Shown in pieces: positions 1-8,776 of a DNA stretch of 64,000 bases. The notes beneath the pieces were generated by a model. It ran no database searches, had not been told where the DNA came from, and saw nothing but the letters and a program-made list of their open reading frames with translations. How positions within the stretch are numbered: position 1 is the first letter of the stretch; every line of letters begins with the position of its first letter. Origin of the DNA: Gammaproteobacteria bacterium (GTDB taxonomy: Bacteria; Pseudomonadota; Gammaproteobacteria; Burkholderiales; Thiobacillaceae); contig JAHJNN010000015.1 in assembly GCA_018820765.1 (NCBI GenBank), positions 1 to 64,000 of the forward strand, written 5' to 3'. The translations under genes and the position numbers were made by a program.

Positions 1-99
1 AGCCTGCCGGGCGGATCAGCGGCAAAGGTGTTTGAGCCCCGCTCACCTTCGAAATACAAATAAAGCGGGGCGAGTTCTTTGCCGCCCGCCCGGCAGGCT
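1..99. repeat. Long nested inverted repeat at window edge
   Basis: Three nested complementary blocks are visible: 1-14 pairs with 86-99 (agcctgccgggcgg), 19-27 with 77-85 (gcggcaaag), and 36-43 with 64-71 (gccccgct). Together they could fold into one long hairpin of about 99 nt with small internal loops. The element may extend left of the window. It could be a REP-like or MITE-like element or a strong transcription terminator for a gene outside the window; nothing here decides between these. Confidence 0.6.
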
Positions 100-323
100 C
101 GATTTCCGGGGTTTCGGGAATGAGCGGGGTCGCCTTTTCTTGGGTTACTTCGATGAACATGCCTTGGCATGTTCATTCTTCAAGGCAGCGGCGAGGCAAG
201 CGAGGGAACCGAGCAACTAGCCGCCGGGCTACCCCCGGCCAACAGCCAGTAGTCCAGCGAAGCCAACAACTACTCAGTGGTGCTCGTGCCTCGCAACGAC
301 TTGTTCAGGCCTGACAGGCCGCG
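100..323. other. Intergenic stretch with repeat fragment, no gene seen
   Basis: No supportable gene is present. The short ORFs here lack ribosome binding sites and family features. Positions 286-311 (cctcgcaacgacttgttcagg) match the tail of the dispersed repeat seen at 19966-19990, so part of this stretch is repeat debris. It lies just downstream of the diguanylate cyclase gene, which ends at 324 on the minus strand. Confidence 0.5.
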
Positions 324-1211
324 TCAGGACTCGGCGACGACGTAGCGGTTGCGCCCGTTTTGCTTGCCTTCGTACAGCGCCAGGTCGGCACGCCTGATGG
401 CGCTGGACAGATCCTCCCGCTCGCCGGCCAGCGCCAGTCCCATGGTCACGGTCAGCCTCAGGGTTTCGTCGTCGGCGATCGGCACCGGGGTGGTGCCGAT
501 GGATGCCAGGACGCGGCGCGCGGATTTGCGGGCTTCTTCGGCGGATTTGCATTTCAGCAGCCAGAGAAATTCCTCGCCGCCGTAGCGATACAGCGGTTCG
601 TCGATGCGCAGGCCCTGCTTCAGGGTGTTGGCGACGTGGCGCAAAACCAGGTCGCCCACGAGATGCCCGTAGGTGTCGTTGATCGGCTTGAAATGGTCCA
701 CATCGATCATCACCACGTACAGCAGGCTGCGGTTGCGGCGGGCCTCCTTCTGGTACAGGGCGAAATCGTTCTCGACGCTGTAGCGCAGGGGCAGCCCGGT
801 CAGTGGGTCCTGGCGCACGGCGTTGGACAGGATCAGGGTCTTGAAATTGGCCAGCAGGCTGATCAGCTCGGCCTGCGACGCCTCGAATGCATCCAGATCG
901 CTGTTCAGACCCGGCTGCCCGGCCATGACCTTGGTGCACATCGAGCGGATGGCGTCATGCATGGCCTGCTGGTGCACCGTTTCGACCCGTTGCGCGGCCT
1001 GCGCATCCAGCGCCTCGAAATCTCTCCGGCTTGCCGTGAACCAGGCGCCGAAATGGCACAGGGTATGCGCCATCGGATCGAGCACATCCTCGCCGGGGGT
1101 GGAACGCAGCACGGCGCAGCGCAGAATCCGTCGGGTCCAGTTCAGGTGCGCCTCCACCGCCGCATCGAGTTCGGCGATGAAGGTGTCGGTTTCGACGGGA
1201 AGGTCGAACAT
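324..1211 (-). CDS. dgcZ: Diguanylate cyclase with N-terminal CZB zinc-binding domain (DgcZ-like)
   Basis: Makes the second messenger c-di-GMP from two GTP and is probably cytoplasmic. At 295 aa it is nearly the length of E. coli DgcZ (YdeH, 296 aa) with the same domain order. The N-terminal CZB-like helical domain has candidate zinc ligands H22, C52 (LCHFGAW), H80 and H85. A C-terminal GGDEF domain carries an intact YRYGGEEF active site near residue 205. At the I-site position there is RIDE (RxxE rather than RxxD), so product inhibition may be weak. It begins 6 nt after the stop of the FGE-like gene, so the two are probably co-transcribed. By analogy zinc would repress activity; that is inference. 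Confidence 0.88.
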   Translation of the reverse strand: MFDLPVETDTFIAELDAAVEAHLNWTRRILRCAVLRSTPGEDVLDPMAHTLCHFGAWFTASRRDFEALDAQAAQRVETVHQQAMHDAIRSMCTKVMAGQPGLNSDLDAFEASQAELISLLANFKTLILSNAVRQDPLTGLPLRYSVENDFALYQKEARRNRSLLYVVMIDVDHFKPINDTYGHLVGDLVLRHVANTLKQGLRIDEPLYRYGGEEFLWLLKCKSAEEARKSARRVLASIGTTPVPIADDETLRLTVTMGLALAGEREDLSSAIRRADLALYEGKQNGRNRYVVAES

Positions 1212-1217
1212 GAAACA

Positions 1218-2099
1218 CTACAGTTCGCGCACCACCCGAAAGCCCAGGTTGATGTCCAGTTCGTTTTCCAGCCGGCGGCAGCGGGCGGCGGCACGGCAGT
1301 CGGCGGCGCCGTCGAACCAGGAGCCGCCCTTGGTGACGACGGCCTGCGGGCTGCCGGCCGCCGGGTGTTCCGGCGCGGTGGCATGATCGCGGGTCCAGGG
1401 GCTGGCGGTGAATTCCCACACATTGCCCACCATGTCGAAGAGGCCCCAGCGGTTGGGGCGCAGTCCACCGACTCCCTTGGCGCCGCAGCGGGCAAAGCGG
1501 TCGGCCAGCGGGCGCTGGCATTTGGGCTGGTTCGGATCCAGTCCCTTGTTCGGGTTGTAGACCGCGTCGTCCGGGCCGATCTGGTCGCCGTAGGGGTAGG
1601 CCGTGGCGGCGCCGGCGCGGCAGGCATATTCCCATTCCTGTTCGGTGGGCAGACGATAGCGCTGGCCCGTCTCGCGCGACAGCCAGGCGCAGTAATCCTG
1701 CGCATCGGTCTGCCGGACGTCGATCGCCGGCATGCGGCCCGACAGCCACAGCAATTCCTCGCGCGGCTGCCAGCCGGTGGCGCGGGCGTAGGCTTCGAAC
1801 TCTTCCGTAGTGACCGGATTCACCCCCATCGCAAAATCGCGCTCGATGATTGCGGACCGGCGCGGACGCTCCTGTTCGGGCGCCGCTTCCTCCGGCGCCG
1901 CGCCGTATTCGAACGTGCCCGCCGGAATGACGGCAAGCTCGGGCGCCGCCGCGCCGCTGGACAGACGATCGTGAAAACGGGGATCCGCCAGACCGGAGGC
2001 CTGCGCGGCCTGAACCTGAAGGGCGATCAACTCGCTCTCGCGGAGGGTGAACGTGTCGGGCACTGCAACGGAGCTGGCGTCAGGATTCATCGTGGTCAC
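1218..2099 (-). CDS. Formylglycine-generating enzyme (FGE/SUMF1)-like protein
   Basis: 293 aa with the FGE-sulfatase fold signature: an N-terminal IPAGTFEYGA strand, VTTEEFEAYA, the typical YRLPTEQEWEYACRAG stretch, WGLFDMVGNVWEFT and a terminal LGFRVV. Family members convert cysteine to formylglycine in sulfatases or act as binding modules. No sulfatase gene lies nearby, so the substrate is unknown. There is no clear signal peptide, which suggests a cytoplasmic location. The track start is a GTG; an in-frame ATG at 2090 is equally plausible and neither has a strong ribosome binding site. It heads a two-gene unit with the diguanylate cyclase, so it could act in signalling rather than sulfatase maturation. 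Confidence 0.8.
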   Translation of the reverse strand: MTTMNPDASSVAVPDTFTLRESELIALQVQAAQASGLADPRFHDRLSSGAAAPELAVIPAGTFEYGAAPEEAAPEQERPRRSAIIERDFAMGVNPVTTEEFEAYARATGWQPREELLWLSGRMPAIDVRQTDAQDYCAWLSRETGQRYRLPTEQEWEYACRAGAATAYPYGDQIGPDDAVYNPNKGLDPNQPKCQRPLADRFARCGAKGVGGLRPNRWGLFDMVGNVWEFTASPWTRDHATAPEHPAAGSPQAVVTKGGSWFDGAADCRAAARCRRLENELDINLGFRVVREL

Positions 2100-2239
2100 G
2101 GTCGAGTGGAAGGTTTTTTGATTATGCCACTACCGGCCCGTAGCGAAAGCGGGTGCAGCGCGCGGGCCACGCCGTCGCGCGTGCCGGTTCGCCTTTGTGC
2201 TTTAATCGCAGCGGGATCGGGATCTGAGGGAGACAAGGC

Positions 2240-4066
2240 ATGAGCCCCGAGCAGTTGCTCATCGTCGGCATTCTGTGCGCGACCGTCGGCCTGTTTTTGT
2301 GGGGCCGCTGGCGCCACGACATGGTGGCGGCAGCGGCGCTGCTGGCCTGCGTGTTCACCGGCCTGGTGCCGTATGGAAACGCTTTCGCCGGCTTCGCCCA
2401 TCCGGCCGTCATCACCGTGGCCTGCGTGCTGGTGCTGAGCCACGGCCTGCAGGTCTCGGGCGCGGTTGATGCGCTGACGCGCCGCGTGCTGCCCGCCAAG
2501 TCCGGGCCGACGCTGTCGATTCTCATGCTCACTACGCTGGTGGCGCTGCTGTCCGCCTTCATGAACAACGTCGGCGCGCTGGCGCTGCTGATCCCGGTGG
2601 CGATGCAGCTCGCCACGCGGCTGAACCTGCCGCCCGGCAAGTTGCTGATGCCGCTTGCCTTCGGTTCCATCCTCGGCGGCACCACGACGCTGATCGGCAC
2701 GCCGACCAACCTCATCGTTTCCGGCCTGCGCGACGAGGCCGGGCTTGGCGGCTTCGACATGTTCGACTTCACCCCGGTCGGGCTTGCGCTCACGGCACTG
2801 GGTGTGGTCTTCATCGGCCTTATCGGCTGGCGCCTGGTGCCGGCGCGCGCTCAGGCCGGCACCGAAAGTTTCGATACCGGAGCCTACCTCACCGAGGCGC
2901 GAGTGCCCGAGGGCAGCAAGGCTGCCGGCATGAAACTGCGCGAGATCGAGACGGCGCTGGAGGAAGCGGAGGCGCAGATCGTCGGCTTGGTGCGCAACGA
3001 GGTGCAGATGCTGGCGCCGAATCCCGGTCGCTACGTGCATGCCGGCGATATCCTGATCATCGAGGCCGAGGCCGAGACGCTCGCCAATGCCCTGTCCAGC
3101 CTTGGTCTGGTGCTGGAGCAGGCGCGACACCAGGCGAAAAAGGAGGAAGCCGCAGACCCGGTCGCAGAGGAGGACGCGGAGAAAGAGAAGGAAAAGGCCC
3201 CGCCGTCCGACGAGATCGTGCTGGTGGAACTGGCGATCCTGCCGACCTCCGGGTTGCTCGAACGCACGCCCAGCGATATCCAGCTGCGCAGCCGTTTCGG
3301 CATCAATCTGCTCGCCGTATCGAGCCAGGGGCAGCGCAGCCGGGCCCGTCTGCGTACCTATCGCTTCAAGGCGGGCGACGTGCTGATGATGCAGGGAACA
3401 CCGGAAGCCATTGCCGAATTCGCCGGCGCCGCCAGCTGCGTGCCGCTGGCCGAACGCGCGCTGCGCATTCCCGACCGGCGCAAGGCCATCACCGCGAGCG
3501 TCATCATGGGGCTGGCGGTGGCCGCGGCGGCGGTCGGTCTGCTGCCGATCGCCGTCGCCTTTGCCGCCGGCGTCCTCGCCTCGATGGTGCTGCGCACGGT
3601 GCCGCCGCGTTCGGTGTACGAAGCCGTGGACTGGCCGGTCATCGTGCTGCTCGGCTCGCTGATCCCGGTGGCGGCGGCAATGCAGAGCACCGGCACGGCC
3701 GACCTGATCGCCCGTTTCCTGCTCGAAAGCGTCGCGCAGGGCCATGCGATTCTCGCGCTGGCAGTGATCCTGGTGGTCACGATGACGCTGTCGGACCTGA
3801 TGAACAATGCCGCGACCGCGGCGGTGATGTGCCCGATCGCGCTGGGCGCGGCCGGCCGTTTGGACGCCAACCCGGACACCTTCCTGATGGCGGTGGCGAT
3901 AGGCGCATCCTGCGCGTTTCTCACGCCGATCGGGCACCAGAACAACACCCTGATCCTGGGCCCGGGGGGCTTCCGCTTCGGCGACTACTGGCGGCTCGGC
4001 TTGCCGCTCGAGATCCTGTTGGTGGCGGTCAGCATCCCGATGCTGCTGTGGGTGTGGCCGCTGTGA
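2240..4066 (+). CDS. SLC13-family permease with two RCK_C (TrkA-C) domains
   Basis: 608 aa inner-membrane anion/sodium symporter-type protein. Hydrophobic segments fill residues 1-215 and 410-608. Between them lie two cytoplasmic RCK_C-like domains (about 220-295 and 325-405) separated by a very charged linker (AKKEEAADPVAEEDAEKEKEK). SLC13-like motifs include FMNNVGALALLIPVA and GTPTNLIVSG in the first half and DLMNNAATAAVMCPIA and TPIGHQNNTLILGPGG in the second. Related proteins move sulfate, dicarboxylates or other anions; the substrate cannot be read from sequence. Translation starts at ATG 2240 behind GGGAGAC. It is divergent from the FGE-like gene. A remnant MFS gene follows directly. 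Confidence 0.88.
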   Translation: MSPEQLLIVGILCATVGLFLWGRWRHDMVAAAALLACVFTGLVPYGNAFAGFAHPAVITVACVLVLSHGLQVSGAVDALTRRVLPAKSGPTLSILMLTTLVALLSAFMNNVGALALLIPVAMQLATRLNLPPGKLLMPLAFGSILGGTTTLIGTPTNLIVSGLRDEAGLGGFDMFDFTPVGLALTALGVVFIGLIGWRLVPARAQAGTESFDTGAYLTEARVPEGSKAAGMKLREIETALEEAEAQIVGLVRNEVQMLAPNPGRYVHAGDILIIEAEAETLANALSSLGLVLEQARHQAKKEEAADPVAEEDAEKEKEKAPPSDEIVLVELAILPTSGLLERTPSDIQLRSRFGINLLAVSSQGQRSRARLRTYRFKAGDVLMMQGTPEAIAEFAGAASCVPLAERALRIPDRRKAITASVIMGLAVAAAAVGLLPIAVAFAAGVLASMVLRTVPPRSVYEAVDWPVIVLLGSLIPVAAAMQSTGTADLIARFLLESVAQGHAILALAVILVVTMTLSDLMNNAATAAVMCPIALGAAGRLDANPDTFLMAVAIGASCAFLTPIGHQNNTLILGPGGFRFGDYWRLGLPLEILLVAVSIPMLLWVWPL

Positions 4067-4109
4067 ATCGGCACCGGGCGATGCGGAACCGGCGGAGCCG
4101 CACCCATCC

Positions 4110-4330
4110 GGTCGCCCGCTTCGGCTGCCGCCGGTATCGCTCGTCTGGCTGACCTGGGGCCTGCTCGCCAGCCTGCCGGCGGTGATGATCGACGAGCTGA
4201 TGCGCGACTTCGGCATTGCCGCCACCCTGCTCGGCAATCTCTCCGCCATTTATTTTATTTCTACACCTACGCGAGACCCATTGCCGCCTGCGCTTCGACT
4301 CGGACGGTTGAAGCGATCGTCCGCCGTCTC
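4110..4330 (+). pseudogene. N-terminal remnant of an MFS transporter
   Basis: In one frame the sequence reads VSLVWLTWGLLASLPAVMIDELM then DFGIAATLLGNLSAIYF, which matches the first two transmembrane segments of MFS sugar/metabolite transporters (FGVSATxLGNLSAFYFYTYA). A two-base shift within tattttatttc moves the continuation FYTYAR into another frame, and recognisable homology stops about 20 codons later. No start codon precedes the homologous part in frame. This is a decayed, truncated gene between the SLC13 transporter and the terminator of the CHRD gene. Confidence 0.6.
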
Positions 4331-4382
4331 CGCGCGACGGGTGGCCATGCGCCAATGTCCAATGGGGGTGACTTCGCTTGTC

Positions 4383-4412
4383 CTTAAAAACACACCCTGC
4401 CGAAGCAGGGTG
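4383..4412 (-). terminator. Rho-independent terminator for the CHRD gene
   Basis: Read on the minus strand: a perfect 8-bp stem, CACCCTGC with GCAGGGTG, closed by a TTCG tetraloop and followed by a T-rich tail (TGTTTTTAAGG). It sits about 20 nt past the stop of the CHRD/PEP-CTERM gene, the expected place for its terminator. Confidence 0.85.
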
Positions 4413-4433
4413 GGCTTCGTCAAACGTTTTCAG

Positions 4434-5027
4434 TCAAGCCCGCTTGCGCCGGCTCCAGCCGAGGCCGGCGAGACCGAGACCTGCGAGGGCAAGCGTCGCG
4501 GGCTCGGGGACGGCCGCGAGAAATCCGCGGATTTCGCCGCCCGGCGCAAAGCTGGTGTGAATGTTGAAATAGGCCTGTCCGCCGTCGAGCCCGGCAATCA
4601 GCGCGGACTCCGCGCCTGCCGCGGTGCCGCCGCCAAAGGTGGCGAATGCCCCCGTATAGTTCGCGAGATCGGTGAGGTCGATCACGGCGGCGTACGCGCC
4701 CGCGGTCACGCCGGCCGGGAAGCCGGGGAGGGTGCCGGGGGTGACCGCCACGCCGACAACGCCGTCGTTCGGCAGCGTCGTGCAGCAGTGGATGTGGGCG
4801 GCGGTCGTGGTGCCGATCAGATCCGCCCAGCTGGCCGAGATCGCGAGCGTGTGGGCGAGCGAATCGTAATCGACGGTGGCGAAGCCGGTGGCCGGCGAGG
4901 CGTTGGGCGGATCTTCCGCCGCCCCGCTCAGCGACGCCTGGTAGGTGATGATGCTGGCGTGACTCGGCAACGCGAAGGGGAGCAGTGAGACGGCGGCGAT
5001 TGCAGCCAGGCGGGCAACTCGTGTCAT
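4434..5027 (-). CDS. CHRD domain protein with PEP-CTERM sorting signal
   Basis: 197 aa exported protein. A signal peptide (MTRVARLAAIAAVSLLPFALPSHA) is followed by a CHRD domain, recognisable by ITYQASLSGAAEDPPNASPATGFATVDYD, AHIHCC and FNIHTSFAPGGEIRGFL. The C-terminus is a textbook PEP-CTERM tail: VPEPATLALAGLGLAGLGWSRRKRA (motif, hydrophobic helix, basic end), predicting processing by an exosortase encoded elsewhere and delivery to the surface or extracellular matrix. The ATG at 5027 is preferred over the track start because TAGGAGACC precedes it and the signal peptide begins there. It is monocistronic with its own terminator. The biological role of CHRD in bacteria is not established. Confidence 0.88.
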   Translation of the reverse strand: MTRVARLAAIAAVSLLPFALPSHASIITYQASLSGAAEDPPNASPATGFATVDYDSLAHTLAISASWADLIGTTTAAHIHCCTTLPNDGVVGVAVTPGTLPGFPAGVTAGAYAAVIDLTDLANYTGAFATFGGGTAAGAESALIAGLDGGQAYFNIHTSFAPGGEIRGFLAAVPEPATLALAGLGLAGLGWSRRKRA

Positions 5028-5239
5028 GGCGGGTCTCCTATGACAGGGCAGGGATGAACACCCACCGGCGCATCGACGGCATCGAGCCGGCAGATTGCGG
5101 CCGATGCAAGTTCCGTGCGCATCCCCGGGGCCTTGCTGCATTCAATCAAGAAAACAAAGCCTTATGCTGCGCAACGACGCGGGGCGCGGTCGGCGCCGCC
5201 ATCGAACTGTAAAAGTTTTCGACAACGGGGCGATGCCGT

Positions 5240-7039
5240 TCAGGGCCTGACCCGAATCACCGTTCCCTCGCGCCGCGCGTCCGCCGCCCCAAGGTGTTCG
5301 CCGACCGCGCGATCGATGACGATGCCCTGCACCGAGCCGATCGTTTCCTTGCAGGCGTCGGTTCCCGTTTCACCCAGCCCCGCATGTCCCTGGCTTCGCA
5401 AGGCATCCTGCGCGGCGATGCCGAAACGCGGCCGCATGAAATCCTGTCCCCCTTCGCAGCTCACCTTGCCGGCCGCGTGGGTCACCGACAGGCGTGGCGC
5501 GTCGATCGCCTGCTGCATCGTCATGCCGTGGTCGACGAGGTTGAGCGTGACGTTCAGAACCGAATTGATGATGGTGGCGCCGCCGGGCGAGCCATAGGCG
5601 GCGACGGGCTTGCCGTCCCTGAACAACAGCGTCGGCGCCATGCTGGAGCGCGGGCGTTTTCCGGGGGCGACGTCGTTGGCGCCGGGGTTGCCTGCGGCGG
5701 CGTCGGCGGCGGGCAGGAAGTTGAAATCGGTCAGCTCGTTGTTGAGCAGGAAGCCGTAGCCGGGCACGGTGATGCCCGAGCCCCAGGTGAATTCGATGGT
5801 GCTGGTGACGCTCACCACGTTGCCCCAGCGGTCGACGATGGAGAAGTGGGTGGTGTGCGGGCTTTCTTGCCTGATGCGCGACGGTGCCGGCGGCACGGCG
5901 GCGGGTTCCCAGGGCGCGGGGTCGCCTGCCTGCGGTGTTTCCATGCGTTGGCCGGCTTTGATCAGCGCCGCGCGCGGGGCCAGGTACTCGGGATGCAGCA
6001 GGCCGTGTCGCGGCACCGGCGCGGCATCGTCGTCGCCGATCCACACCGCGCGGTCGGCAAACGCCAGCCGCATCGCCTCGATCATGACGTGCAGGGTTTT
6101 CGGGCTGCCGAAGCCGTAGCCCTGCGCGGCGTCGCCCAGCGGAAAACGCTCCAGCAGGCCCAGCATCTGCAGGAGGGTGAGTCCGCCGGACGAGGGCGGC
6201 GGCATGCCCGCCAGCGTCCAGCCGCGGTAACGGCCGATCAGGGGTTCGCGGAGGGCCACCCGGTATTGCGCAAGATCGGCCAGCGTCATGCGGCCTTTTC
6301 CGGCGTCGCCCAGTTCGCTGCGCGTACGCTGCTGCGCTTTGACGATGGCGCGGGCAATCTCGCCGCGATAGAAAGTGTCCGCGCCCTTCGCTGCAATGCG
6401 TTTGAGGGTTCCGGCGAGTTCGGGCTGCACCAGCCAGTCGCCTTCGGCGAGCGGCACGCCGCCGGGGCGGAAGATCGCGGCGGTCTCGGGATGGCGTTGC
6501 GTGCGCCCGCCGTCGTTGGCGATGTCGGCGGCGAGAAAGCGGTTGACGCGAAAGCCGCGCTCGGCGAGTTCGATCGCCGGTGCCAGCGTGTCGGCCAGCG
6601 TCTTCGTGCCCCAGCGTTTGAGCGCGGTGTCGACGCCGCGCACGGTGCCCGGCACGCCGACTGCAAGCCCGCTGGTCGAGGCGAGAGGAAAGGACATCGG
6701 CAGGCCGTCGGGCGCGAACATGTCGGCGCTGGCTTTCGTCGGCGCGCGTTCGCGCGAATCGACGATGAAGGTCTCATTGGCTTTGGCGAGATGCACCAGC
6801 ATGAAAGCGCCGCCGCCGATGCCGGACGATTGCGGCTCCACCACGTTCAGCGCGAACTGCACCGCGGCGGCGGCATCGATGGCATTGCCGCCCGCCGCCA
6901 GTATGCGCGCGCCGGCGGCGGCCGCGGCCGGATGCGATACCGCCACCACGCCGTCGGGCGAGGCGGCGAGCACCGAGGAGGAAAACAGGCAGAGCGCGAG
7001 CCAGCGCGTGCAGGGCGAGCGGAGGGACATGGACGTCAT
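5240..7039 (-). CDS. ggt: Gamma-glutamyltransferase
   Basis: About 600 aa periplasmic Ntn-hydrolase that cleaves the gamma-glutamyl bond of glutathione and related peptides. A signal peptide (RWLALCLFSSSVLAA) precedes ASPDGVVAVSHPAAAAAGARILAAGGNAIDAAAA, and the large-subunit signature ESQSSGIGGG-like stretch (VEPQSSGIGGGAFMLVH) follows. Autoprocessing should occur before the Thr pair in SPHTTHFSIVDRWGNVVS, giving a large and a small subunit. The C-terminal part contains RPRSSMAPT and GSPGGATIINSV, typical of the family. Length is normal. The track begins at a TTG (7060); ATG 7039 fits the signal peptide better, though neither has a strong ribosome binding site. Neighbours do not suggest an operon. 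Confidence 0.92.
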   Translation of the reverse strand: MTSMSLRSPCTRWLALCLFSSSVLAASPDGVVAVSHPAAAAAGARILAAGGNAIDAAAAVQFALNVVEPQSSGIGGGAFMLVHLAKANETFIVDSRERAPTKASADMFAPDGLPMSFPLASTSGLAVGVPGTVRGVDTALKRWGTKTLADTLAPAIELAERGFRVNRFLAADIANDGGRTQRHPETAAIFRPGGVPLAEGDWLVQPELAGTLKRIAAKGADTFYRGEIARAIVKAQQRTRSELGDAGKGRMTLADLAQYRVALREPLIGRYRGWTLAGMPPPSSGGLTLLQMLGLLERFPLGDAAQGYGFGSPKTLHVMIEAMRLAFADRAVWIGDDDAAPVPRHGLLHPEYLAPRAALIKAGQRMETPQAGDPAPWEPAAVPPAPSRIRQESPHTTHFSIVDRWGNVVSVTSTIEFTWGSGITVPGYGFLLNNELTDFNFLPAADAAAGNPGANDVAPGKRPRSSMAPTLLFRDGKPVAAYGSPGGATIINSVLNVTLNLVDHGMTMQQAIDAPRLSVTHAAGKVSCEGGQDFMRPRFGIAAQDALRSQGHAGLGETGTDACKETIGSVQGIVIDRAVGEHLGAADARREGTVIRVRP

Positions 7040-7105
7040 CGCGAATCGGGTGAGGCCCAAGCCTGCCCCGGTTTGGCCGCGTGCGTCAATGCCGGCGGAT
7101 CAGGT

Positions 7106-7127
7106 GGGCGGGCCGTGCGGCCCGCCC
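7106..7127. terminator. Strong GC hairpin downstream of the OmpA-like gene
   Basis: A perfect 9-bp stem (gggcgggcc / ggcccgccc) with a gtgc loop lies 5 nt past the stop of the OmpA-family gene on the minus strand. No T-run follows, so it may be a transcript-stabilising hairpin or a weak terminator rather than a classical intrinsic terminator. Confidence 0.5.
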
Positions 7128-7132
7128 CGGGC

Positions 7133-8014
7133 TTACTGCTTGAGGATTTGCATCTCGGTGCGGCGGTTGCTTTGGCGGCCTTCGAGGGTGGCGTTGCTCG
7201 TCATCGGCTGCAGTTCGCCATAGCCCTTGGCGGTCAGCTGTTCCGGCGCGACGCCCTTGCCGATCAGGTAATCGCGCACGGCATTCGCGCGCCGTTCGGA
7301 CAGGCCCTGGTTGTATCGCTCGGTGCCGATGTTGCAGGTGTGGCCGGCCATCTCGGCGACCAGCGTGGGATAGCGCGTGAAGATCCGCGCCACCTCGTCG
7401 AGGACGCGGGCCGAGTCCGGGGTGATCACGGACGAGTCGAAGGCGAACCAGACGCCCTTGAGTTCGCTCGCGTCGACCAGCGGGCAGCCGGTATGGTCGA
7501 CCCGGGCGCCGGGCGGGGTGTCCGGACACTTGTCGAGGCGGTCGGGCACGCCGTCGCCGTCGCTGTCGGCATCGACCGGTGCCGCAGGCATGGCTTTGGC
7601 CGGCGGCGTGGCGGGCGGCGGGGGTTCGCAGCCCTGCTCGTCGACCTTGGCGCCCTTGGGCGTGTCGGGGCATTTGTCAAGGTAATCGGGCACGCCGTCG
7701 CCGTCGCTGTCGGGCGGGCAGCCTTTCTCGTCCACCGCAACACCCTTCGGCGTTCCCGGGCAGTCGTCGCGATGGTCCGGCACGCCGTCGCCGTCGGTGT
7801 CGGTCGGCTGGCACAGCAGCGCACCCAGAAGGCCGCCGACCACGGCGCCGGCCCCGGCGGTGGCGGCGTCTGCCGTGGCGCCGATTCCGGCGCCCGCCAC
7901 GGCGCCCACGGCGATGCAGGTTTTCTTGTCTTGCCACCAGTTGCTGTCCGCCATGGCATGGCCGGTAGCAAAGAGGGGAATCAGGAAGGAAAGAATCAGG
8001 CTCCAGCGTCGCAT
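7133..8014 (-). CDS. OmpA-family protein with thrombospondin type 3-like calcium repeats
   Basis: 293 aa envelope protein. A signal peptide (MRRWSLILSFLIPLFATGHAMA) is followed by a glycine-rich glycine-zipper-like stretch (VGAVAGAGIGATADAATAGAGAVVGGLLGALLC). Four DxDGDGVPDxxDxCPGTP repeats come next, with a Pro/Ala linker between the second and third. The C-terminal OmpA/MotB peptidoglycan-binding domain includes VAEMAGHTCNIGTERYNQGLSERRANAVRDYL and SNRRTEMQIL. It likely ties the outer membrane to peptidoglycan, and the aspartate repeats should bind calcium. ATG 8014 is chosen because it starts the signal peptide and is preceded by GGGAG. Length is normal; the zipper may insert in the membrane. 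Confidence 0.9.
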   Translation of the reverse strand: MRRWSLILSFLIPLFATGHAMADSNWWQDKKTCIAVGAVAGAGIGATADAATAGAGAVVGGLLGALLCQPTDTDGDGVPDHRDDCPGTPKGVAVDEKGCPPDSDGDGVPDYLDKCPDTPKGAKVDEQGCEPPPPATPPAKAMPAAPVDADSDGDGVPDRLDKCPDTPPGARVDHTGCPLVDASELKGVWFAFDSSVITPDSARVLDEVARIFTRYPTLVAEMAGHTCNIGTERYNQGLSERRANAVRDYLIGKGVAPEQLTAKGYGELQPMTSNATLEGRQSNRRTEMQILKQ

Positions 8015-8094
8015 GTCGGGCTCCCGGTTTGGATATCGATTTCCACTATAGATAACGCCGTGGATTGTGGGGCGACGCGCAACAGGGCGAGCGG

Positions 8095-8775
8095 TTAATG
8101 TCCGGGTTCGAACACCCGGGCCACATTCTCCACCAGGCTGGCCATGGGGCGCTCGCACCGGGCGTCCTGAACCAGCGCCGCATCCACGCACCCCTGACTC
8201 CGGAATGCCTGGATGACATGGCGTTTCACGCTACGCGCCGACAGCGCTTGTGCAAGGTCCACGACCTCGGCGTCTGCCAGCAGGGCCGGATGCACCGTGG
8301 TGCGGATTTCGTGCTCGACGCCGGACGCCAGCACGGCGTCGAGGCTGGCCAGCGCAGGATCACCGCTGCCGGCGACGCCGGTGATGCGCGCGTAATCGGC
8401 GAACGGTGCTTTCGCATCCAGCCCCACCCAATCGACCAGCGGCAGCAGCTCGGCGAGCCGGCGCGGATAGGCGCCGCCGGTGTGCAGGCCGACCTTGAAG
8501 CCGAGCGCGCGCACCTCGCGCATCGCGTCGGCCAGTTCGGGCTGCAGCGTCGGCTCGCCGCCGGAAAACACCACGCCGTCGAGCAGGCCCCGGCGCCGGC
8601 GCAAGAAGGCCAGCACGTCGTCCCAGGGGATTTCGTTTTCGCTGCGCGGAGGAATCAGGTGCGGGTTGTGGCAATAGCGGCAGCGCCACGGGCAGCCCTG
8701 GCAGAACACCACCGCGGCCAGCATGCCCGGCCAGTCGGCGGTGGACAACGGGGTCAGGCCGCCGACGCGCAGCAT
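8095..8775 (-). CDS. nrdG: Anaerobic ribonucleotide reductase-activating radical SAM protein
   Basis: About 226 aa from ATG 8775. The radical-SAM CX3CX2C motif is CPWRCRYC, followed by [13 protein letters not shown] (the SAM-binding GGE) and GLHTGGAYP. It installs the glycyl radical on class III ribonucleotide reductase, here encoded just upstream. The subtype resembles the longer NrdG/PFL-activase-like form (TIGR02495 type). The track start at 8838 lies inside a dispersed repeat (8777-8834), so [12 protein letters not shown] at 8775 is the better start, behind GGAAGG. Third gene of the nrdD operon. Confidence 0.9.
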   Translation of the reverse strand: MLRVGGLTPLSTADWPGMLAAVVFCQGCPWRCRYCHNPHLIPPRSENEIPWDDVLAFLRRRRGLLDGVVFSGGEPTLQPELADAMREVRALGFKVGLHTGGAYPRRLAELLPLVDWVGLDAKAPFADYARITGVAGSGDPALASLDAVLASGVEHEIRTTVHPALLADAEVVDLAQALSARSVKRHVIQAFRSQGCVDAALVQDARCERPMASLVENVARVFEPGH

Positions 8776-8776
8776 C

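Noticed and set aside
360-2243. 627-aa plus-strand ORF over dgcZ and the FGE-like gene
   Set aside because: Antisense shadow with no family motifs; real genes with complete domains lie on the minus strand.
2096-4249. 717-aa minus-strand ORF opposite the SLC13 gene
   Set aside because: Low-complexity Arg/Gln/His antisense product, no start signal.
5294-8098. 934-aa plus-strand ORF opposite ggt and the OmpA-like gene
   Set aside because: Antisense frame of two well-supported genes; composition is His/Gly/Arg-rich without domains.
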